Of a DNA stretch of 64,000 nt, positions 56,606-64,000 are shown piece after piece. The position numbers and the translations under genes were made by a program. A model generated the notes under the pieces. That model searched no databases. It had not been told where the DNA came from and saw only the letters and a program-made list of their open reading frames with translations. The stretch comes from Platycnemis pennipes. Lineage: Eukaryota; Arthropoda; Insecta; Odonata; Platycnemididae. The DNA is taken from positions 128,211,544 to 128,275,543 of the forward strand of contig OW121852.1 in assembly GCA_933228895.1 (NCBI GenBank). Reading direction: 5' to 3'. Position 1 is the first letter of the stretch. Each line of letters begins with the position of its first letter.

Positions 56606-57967
56606 TAGAGATGGGCGATTTTTCTCCGTAATCGATTTTTCGTATCATATGATAATCGTGTCATTAAAATCGATTCATTAGAAAAATCGGGGTGGCAAAA
56701 TCGATTATGAAAAATCGGTGAAATATCACATGATATTTCTGAGGAAATAATCATATGATATTCTGCAGAGCAGAATAATCGTATCATCGTTGCGTCATGC
56801 GAAGAATCGGGTGTAAATGCAAAGCACTGAAAATTGAGGGAAGAGATTTTTAACATGTCGGCACCGAACGGGCAAAGGTGATTTGTTTCAAGTTATGCAA
56901 CACTAGACTTAGCCCCCCGGACCCCGCCCCCCCCAAAGCAAATTACTGGCTACATGCCTACTTCTTATTGGAACTGGAATATACAACTTTCAAGGCACTA
57001 GTTTAAATAGTATTGTAATTATTATTTGGATTTGTATCTGGCAACATTTAAGTATATGCAACAATCTATACATTGCTTCTACAAAGTGAGCGAGAGAAAA
57101 GTTTTTGAAAATTCAGTTTGGTGTAACTTCCAAACGAGCCAAAACACATACTCCAAATTTGAGGTGCATTCTTAATATGATCATAGCTTATCGTACTGAA
57201 AATTTAAAATTTTTAATAAGTCCCCCACCAGAGATACAGGGGCCCGAAAATTGTAAATTTTCAATTTTTCCTATTTGCGGAAGCTTGTAACAGCTAAAGG
57301 CTTAACAAACACACTACTTTTTTCTCACACACATTTACTATGATACCCAAATATACTATAACAAAATATAGACCTTGTGATCACAACCCTTCTATAAGAA
57401 AATAAATAGCAAAAGTTGTAAAAAACAGCAATTTGTATCAAAACTTTGTACTCATCATTCTCATAGATGTTACATAGTAAGGTTATTAAAAATATTTCAA
57501 ATGAAAGCTTAATTTATGACCATGAAAATGGTATTTAAACCATTCTACTATAACCTGTAGTTTCCGAGTAACTCTAATTACCGATACTCGCTGAAAGTGT
57601 CATTTTTACAGTGCGCTGTGACCTTCGTGGCCCTGTAAGTCCTTGAGGTCATGGAAAAAAATAAACAAAAATTGGTTTTGAGCCTTATAGACATGTAGTA
57701 GTAAGTGTGTTAAATTTGAATTTTTTCTGAAATGGTGCTGCAACAAGTATTCGGTGAATTGGCATGGAATGACCCACATATATAAGTGACAATTTATGCC
57801 GTTGAGAGGTGATGGTAGGTGAAATATAAATACCTTATTTTTATATTATAAAAATAGTTGTAGGCTCTGCAAAAGCATGGATAATAAATATAATAATTAA
57901 TAAAATCAGTCATTAATTTTATAAATCTTGTATTCTTTCAAATAAGGTAACTTTTAAAATTAATTTT

Positions 57968-60698
57968 TCAAGTCTTCACAATAGTGATGTGCTGTAATAT
58001 GTCTGTTGCGGAAAGTCCCCATTGCGAGTCACTGAGAGAATTTAAAAAGATTAATTTTGATATTCTTTTCCCAGTCAGGCGATTCCTCTTCTCTGTCATT
58101 ATATTCCCTGCCTTGGAGAAGAGACTTTCAGATGGCACGGAAGTTGCCACAATTGGCAAGTACTTCGTTGCTACTTGGAAGGGGACTGGATATAGTGATT
58201 GACATGTATGCCACTCCTGGATTGGATCACTGTCTAATGAAAGAACAGGGGACCCCAAGTACTGAGAAAGTTATTTGGAACTCCGGTGTTCTCCATTAGC
58301 GACGCATTCATTCTTGTGGCCACCAGTTGTTTGTGGTGTCTCCAGAGTTCGTATTTACCACTTGGCAATCCACTCCCGGCATCATTGGTCTCACTGATTG
58401 AAATATCAAGGCTTGGATTGGCAGCTTCAATATGTGCCTCTAAGCAGTGGACTAGAGGAATAACTTTTGTTTGAGGCTTGTGACATATTTTGACCCCGAT
58501 ATTTCAGTTGTAATTGACTCAATTGGCATTAGCAACTCAATTATTTCCATTTCCTCTTGTAACTGAGTTGCTGTAAGCATAGATGGTGCTTGTGGGAACC
58601 TGAGCAATACATTATTTACATGTTCACTTAGCTTAACAAATTGGTCGAGCATGTAAAAGGTGGAATTCCAGTGGGTTGGTATGTCCTGCTTAAGTCGCAG
58701 TATTTGGCCTTCTGATTTCCTACTTTCTAGCTGTAGTTTTCGCAACATATCTGTTCCTGCAATGCATTGCTTAAACCATGTAACAATGGCTTTTATATGA
58801 GATATTCTTTCTGGTAGGCCAACTGTAAGCTCGATAGCTTTGCTTGGTACTAGATTTAATGTATGTGCAAAATATGGCAAATGTTTTTTCTTGGAAAAAG
58901 TATCATGGATTCTTTTCACGATGTTTGTGGCATTTTCAGTGACAACTGCCATGTCATTTTCCTGTGTAATGCTCCATTGTTCACTAACACTCAAAAGTTA
59001 ATAAATATTAATATATATTCTGAAGTGTGACTTTCTTTTAGCTCAGTGACACCTATTGTTTCAGATACAAGATTTTTATTTTGTAGGTAATGCACTGTGA
59101 TACCTAAGAAGCTCTTTGTATTGAGTGTCTCACTCCAAATATCTGTTGTTCATGTGAGTCTGAAGAAGCTAGTGTTGTTCTGTACATATTTGCCATAAGT
59201 TCGTATTTTTCATCAATGATTGATGTAACTTTTCTTCTGCTTGGAACAGAATACAGTGGCACAGCGACTTTCATGAGGTATTTAAATCCATCCTCTTCCA
59301 CATGGGATAGGGGCAGAAGATCTCTGCAAATCATGTAAATTATGGCATTTGTAATTCTACCATTCCTATTTCCACCATCTGTATGGGAAAGAAGCATAAG
59401 TGACATAATATTTTCCTTAATAATAAACAAATTATCTATGAAAATCCTAGTTAATACTCTGCATTTTATTTAGATGGCTAGGTTGCCTATAACGTACCAT
59501 CAATTATGGTAAATAACATACTGAGTCTTGAAGAGTTCTTTGAAGAAAATTCGTAAATGGTAGTAACTTGCTAAAGGTATCATTTTTATTGTTAGGGTAG
59601 TTATTGTTAATTTTTAAATGTACCTGAATACGATTTAATTTTCTTAAACGCGTCTTTAATTTGCTGTTGATGTGGCCTAGCATCTGTGAAAGAGTGTGAT
59701 GTGCTATTCTCTGGTCTACCTCCTTGAGTACTCTCGTTCTGGGTCATGCACACAATAGGGTTCTCTACTTCCTAAAAAAATTAAATTTACTTAGGTCTTT
59801 TGTGCTATCTAAAAAAATAAGCTATTATATTGTCATAAACCATTTACATCAATGAACATTAATGGATATTTACCAAAGAACTTAAACAGGAAGCAGATGA
59901 AGGCCCACTTCCATCACCCAGTATACTTCCTTCATTTTGAGGAACTTCATCAGTTGCCTGGTTAGTTCGGAATCGATTAATGGCCTAATACAACAGAAAT
60001 TTTTACTCCCATCTTTTGTGATCTTGGGCTCTCCGTATCTTAGTACTTTCAAAATTTGTCACGACTCGCCTCATTTCATTTCAAAAAAGCATTTTAAACT
60101 AATATTAGCTAGCTCAGAATCATGAGCCATCCACGTGTTACTCTGTGATGCCTCTGCCTCACAGGTATGAAGATGACTTACAGCTGTCTATATACGAAGA
60201 CTTAAAATAGTGTAATTATGATTCTGCATCATGTTTTGGGTTCTTAACCGTATTCCTTTAGAGAAATCACATGATGAGTGACTAATAAAAATTGAACTCA
60301 TTTGAGACAGACGAATCTACGTCATTGTCATACAAATTAGCATGAACTGGATGTGCGTCAGAGTAGGTTATCAAGAAATATATTACTGAATGCATTAATA
60401 TTATTTTTCGTCCCAAGATCGACAGGCTAAGATATACGATCATGTCAAGATAAAATTAGTGCTATACTCTTGGTGTGTATCTAATTATCTCTAATGAATT
60501 TAGTTTGAATCATTGACATGAAGTTCTGTTTGCGTCATTAAAAACAGACTATAACACTCGTTTCTATTAATGTTGATAAATATATTATCATCATAAAACT
60601 GCACAGTAGAGACCATTCTGTTTTTCCACGGAGGAATCTGTTTCAAAATTATTGTCTGCAAAATAAATATATGTCCCTTAAAACTAGAGCAACCTTTT
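57968..60698 (-). pseudogene. hAT transposase, exons 1b to last
   Basis: Read from high to low coordinates. BED finger continuation after the LINE (60698: KGCSSFKGHIFI). An acidic exon near 59870-59960 (TNQATDEVPQNEGSILGD). Exon 59771-59624 between AG and GTACAT, encoding RPENSTSHSFTDARP and QQQIKDAFKKIKSYS. An exon around 59430-59104 with TNAIIYMICRDLLPLSHVEE, FKYLMKVAVPLYSVPSRR. An exon 58994-58452 with KKHLPYFAHTLNLV, LKQDIPTHWNSTFYMLDQF. A last exon 58258-57968 with the dimerisation domain: YPVPFQVATKYLPIVATSVP, SESLFSKAGNIMTEKRN, KLIFLNSL. This is a ZBED-like hAT transposase. Most exons are open, but the LINE breaks the DNA-binding finger. Confidence 0.85.
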
Positions 60699-63476
60699 CT
60701 ACATCTACATCTATACAATACCCTGCAAGCCACCACGAGGGTGTGTGGCAGGGGGTGAAGATCACCAGGCATGCACTACTAACATGCAAACTAGAAACTA
60801 TATTGTCTCATGCAACTTGATTGTTAGTGTCTACAGTATTTAAGTGGTAAGACATGCATCATGCACTACATAGTACTTAAGAATATTTCCCCTACCTATC
60901 CCTTTCCTATGCTGCCTATTCTGTTCTCTTATAGTACGGGGGAAAAATGCCATTTCGAATCTATCTGTACGACAATCTATCTCTCTAATCTTATTTATCT
61001 GGTCGAATCTAGTATAATACGCTGGTGTTTTTAATATGTGCCTAACACCTTCAGTAAAACTATCCGATTGAAATTTCTCTAATAGATTTAATCTGAACTT
61101 TAACCTACGCTCTGATAATTATTCCAACCCAAATTCTTGTAATAATTCTGATACACTACTCAACCTATCGTAACACCTTTTGACGACCCTAGCTGCTCTA
61201 CGCTGCACACTGTCTAGTTCACTCATCAAACCTAATTCATTAGGATCCCATACACTGGCTGCATACTCTAGGTGGGGCCTAACTATAGAAAAGTAACATC
61301 GCTCTTTTGTCTTCTCATCACATTTCCCTTGTACTCGTTTTATAAATCCTAGCTTTCTCTTCGCTCGGCCGCATATTTCCCGGATGTGTCTACCCCACGA
61401 TAAATCTTTGGTGATTGTTACACCTAAATAGCTTACGGTTTCAACGTTTTCGATCTTCGTGTTATTAATTCTTTGGATCGCTCTATCGAATTATTCCTCC
61501 TCCAAAAATTGATAGCTACACACTTTTTAAGGTTGAGTTCTAACTGCCATTTGTCGCACCACTCTTGTATTGCATCTCAATCCTTGCTAAGCGATTCCCT
61601 GTCTACTTCTTCAGATATACCCCTATACACTACCGCATCGTCTGCAAAAAGTCTAAGGTTACTACTAACTACGGCACCCAAATCGTTTATGTATAAAAGA
61701 AATAGAATCGGACCTACTACGCTACCCTGGGGAACTCCCGATGTGACTTCGATTGTGTCCGACATGATACCATCTATGACAACCCTCTGCTCTCGCCCAC
61801 TTAAGAATTCTTTTACCCAACATACAACGTCTTAATTTATATCAATATCCTCTAACTTCAAGATTAATTTGTCATGAGTAATTTTATCGAAAGCCTTTTT
61901 AAAATCTAAAGATATCGCATCACCTTCAGTACTGTTTTCGCCGTGGACTAAAATATCGTGTACGAATAAAGCTAATTGTGTCTCGCAAGATCTACCTTTC
62001 CGGAACCCATGCTGGCTGTTTATGAGTAATCCCTGACTATCCAAATGCCCCATGATCGAACTGACTACAATGTGCTCAAATATCTCACAAGAGATTGACG
62101 TGAGTAAAATGGGTCTGTAGTTACTAGGTTCTTCCCTATCACCGCTTTTAAATTTAGGTGTAATGTTAGCTACTTTCCAATCCTTGGGTACTGTGTGGTT
62201 CTTTAGTATTTTATTGAATATTTTTTCTAGATAGGGGGCTATTTCAGAAGCTAATGTTTTATATACCCTGGTAGGAATTTGATCGGGACCTGGTGATTTG
62301 TTTTTACTTATGCTTTACAACTGCTGGTCTATTCGGCGACATGCAATGTTTATTTCGGGCATTTGCTCACTGAAAGTGTTCGGCGGTGGTTCCACTGCGT
62401 TTTGTGACGATGAGTTGAATACACTTTGGAAGAAGGTGTTTAAAGTGTTGGCTTTTTCTACACTGCTGGTGACTCTGATTCCTTTATCATTTTTAAGTGT
62501 GTGCATTGTGGACTTATTTCCCTGAAGCTCTCTCACATATGACCAAAACGCTTTAGGATCTATCTAAATATTTTCCTAACATCTTGCTCTTGAAATGTGA
62601 TAACGCTTGCCGACATGATATCCTTGCTAATGCTCTCGATTTTTTATAGTTTTGAACTAGCTCATTTTTTCCTCTACCGATAGACCCCGTCACGCATTTT
62701 TCATCTTAGCGTGGCATACCCTTTGTCCCTTTAGTGATTTCCTAACCTCCGCGTTATACCACCTTGGCTCTGTGTTATCACTAATATATTTACTTGGTAT
62801 GTATTTATGAACTGCGTTACCGGTGACCTTAAGAAATTCTCTCCACGAATGCTATGTATTTAATCCTTTGCCTTGTTCGCTAAATACATTAAACGCTTCC
62901 CTTAATTCCTCTTTCATACCGTCGTAATCTGCCTTGCTAAATAAGTATACCCTCCTCCTTGGTTTATAATGTCTTTCAACGCCTACAATAAATTTCGGAT
63001 GCACTATTTTATGATCACTAATTCCTGTGTCTGTAACTGTATTTAGAACTCTCCTGGGTATATTTGTTGCTAATAAGTCTAGAATGTTGTTTCCCTTGGT
63101 CGGTTCTGTTACTAGCTGTTGTAAAGAATGTAACGTAAAGGTGTTCAACAGTGATTCCCAATGTTCCTTATCCTTACCTCCTGTTATGAAACTACACGTA
63201 TTCCAATCTATCGAAGGGTGATTGGTATCTCCGCCTACTATTATTCCTCTATCATTCCTCCAGGAAAGTAATTTACGTATCTCTGACTCTAGCTCTATTA
63301 TAGAATTGACGTCTGCGTCCGGTGGCCTGTAATATGCACCTACATATATCTTTTTTGCGTTACTACTTTTACTTTTAACGGAACACCAAATACTTTCTAC
63401 ATTTCGCTCTGAAATAAGTTCTCTTGCCTCAATACCAAATAACCAACCAAAGTGGCGATACTTCACCTTAATACCA
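60699..63476 (-). mobile_element. CR1/L2-like LINE inserted in the hAT BED-finger exon
   Basis: 3' tail CTACATCTACATCTATACAA and terminus at 60699-60780, 5' end at about 63476. It is the longest CR1 copy in the window, 2.78 kb. The hAT exon reads ATCRIRCKVI on one side (63476 upward) and KGCSSFKGHI on the other (60698 downward), so the insertion point is within the finger. The 5' part begins inside the endonuclease, so the copy is 5' truncated. Confidence 0.9.
60930..63466 (-). pseudogene. CR1-type ORF2 (endonuclease, RT, C-terminal domain)
   Basis: Endonuclease 63466-62852: ERNVESIWCSVKSK, IYVGAYYRPPDADVNSII, IIVGGDTNHPSIDWN (usual GDFN changed to GDTN), LDLLATNIP and GISDHKIVHP. RT 62536-61577 in pieces: VEKANTLNTFFQSVFNSS, QHGFRKGRSCETQLALF, motif A SLDFKKAFDKITHDK, then SGVPQGSVVGPILFLLYIND and motif C LRLFADDAVVYRG (FADD kept). 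C-terminal domain 61290-60930: RPHLEYAASVWDPNELGL, QRRAARVVKRCYDRL-type, and DRFEMAFFPRTI-type. Several stops and frame changes separate the pieces. Dead copy, but the best template here for the family. Confidence 0.88.
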
Positions 63477-63560
63477 AATAACTTTGCAGCGTATGCGACA
63501 AGTCGCGCTCTTGTCGTTCTTTTGAAAAAATTTCCACAAATGGCTTTTTACAGGGGCCAT
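63477..63560 (-). pseudogene. hAT transposase exon 1 start (BED finger, first half)
   Basis: Minus-strand ATG at 63560-63558. It reads MAPVKSHLWKFFQKNDKSA then TCRIRCKVI up to the LINE border. Same as 84 down to 1 at the window start. It joins, across the 2.78-kb LINE, with KGCSSFKGHI at 60698. Confidence 0.75.
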
Positions 63561-64000
63561 TTCAAAATACCACTATCTCAAACAGAACAGAAACACTGCA
63601 TTAGACTTGTTGCGGAACAATTGTTACATAAATCCTCCCTCCGATACTTTTTCCTATGTGATTCAACAATTATTTGCAACAAGTTTCAAATCGAAGTTCT
63701 CCCGCCGATTTTTTCCCAGTCAAAATCGGTAGAGAATAATCGATTCTGCGATAAAATCGCCCACCTATAATCGATTAAAATCGGAAGCAAATAATCGATT
63801 ATTCTGAAAAATCGATTATTTTCGCCCATACCTATGTCGTATTGTTTACAAAGATCATGCGCGTTCAATAGGTTTGTCAGCTTCTCCCAATGCTGCCCTT
63901 ACGTACTTATTTTTTACCAAGGAACCCTCGAAGGCCCAATTAGTAATTTTTAATTAGAAGTCTAGTAATCATCTTAGATCTGTTAACACTGTTTGGCTAA
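63477..64000. repeat. 524-bp direct repeat of window positions 1-524
   Basis: About ten differences by eye plus one single-base indel. It includes the hAT end, the TGTCGTAT duplication (63835-63842) and family R sequence, running to the window edge. Confidence 0.9.

Larger units (their letters stand above)
56606..63834 (-). mobile_element. hAT transposon with nested CR1 LINE
   Basis: Left end TAGAGATGGGCGATTTT, right end (inverted) TAGGTATGGGCGAAAAT, both followed inward by AATCGATT-rich subterminal sequence, and an exact TGTCGTAT on each side. The minus strand carries a multi-exon ZBED/hAT-type transposase. Removing the CR1 insert (60699-63476) leaves about 4.45 kb. The empty family R copy at 45590-46337 confirms both borders. 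Confidence 0.92.

Noticed and set aside
61473..61835. A 120-codon plus-strand protein, with a twin at 28331-28552
   Set aside because: Both are antisense to the CR1 reverse transcriptase region. Similarity between them reflects the shared LINE.

Overview
This is an AT-rich eukaryotic window, almost certainly arthropod and probably insect, judging from the mix of transposon families (CR1/L2-like LINEs with TAGATG tails, I-clade and RTE-like LINEs, Penelope, hAT, piggyBac, Transib, Harbinger, mariner), GT-AG introns and TATA/Inr promoter architecture. I cannot name the species. Nearly all recognisable protein-coding sequence is transposable-element relic. Only two segments look like real host protein genes, plus one set of exon-like segments that may be a long spliced transcript with little coding potential.

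Layout. 1-600: right end of a hAT element and the repeat that hosts it, repeated with roughly 98% identity at 63477-64000. 1.9-16 kb: CR1 3' ends, an RTE-like LINE relic, tRNA-derived SINEs facing each other across a piggyBac MITE, candidate noncoding exons (about 7.5, 8.7, 15.7 and 16.6 kb) and a tRNA-Ser pseudogene. 19-28 kb: diverged local duplications, a CR1 copy, and a Penelope element (23859-26215) with 126-bp terminal inverted repeats that carry hammerhead-like motifs. 28.4-31.6 kb: a CR1 relic split by a 1.78-kb hAT-type insertion. 31875-34937: a complete Transib element by its ends (134-bp inverted repeats starting with the RAG recombination heptamer CACAGTG, flanked by CGACG), with a decayed RAG1-core-like transposase. 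35.0-35.5 kb: the last two exons of a cysteine-rich host gene. 36.4-38 kb: an I-clade LINE fragment with a Penelope fragment inserted in it. 38.1-39.3 kb: Harbinger relic. 41.0-42.4 kb: a two-exon host gene for a secreted, Thr/Gly-rich protein built of 63-residue repeats with RKRR sites. 44.5-47.1 kb: CR1, mariner and Jockey-like fragments. 47875-50944: piggyBac element inside a Harbinger-related repeat. 51053-56470: a near full-length but broken I-clade LINE. 56606-63834: a hAT element with perfect 8-bp target duplications, interrupted by a 2.8-kb CR1 element.

Several insertions can be proved inside the window because uninterrupted copies of the target are also here: the hAT (target TGTCGTAT, empty site near 45904), the piggyBac (empty site near 39174), the second hAT (target GTTATCAC, empty copy near 62777) and the Penelope fragment in the I LINE (empty copy near 51280). 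The window therefore gives a layered insertion history. The most notable items are the RSS-ended Transib, the Penelope ribozyme motifs, the secreted repeat precursor and the shared nested-element repeat at both window ends.
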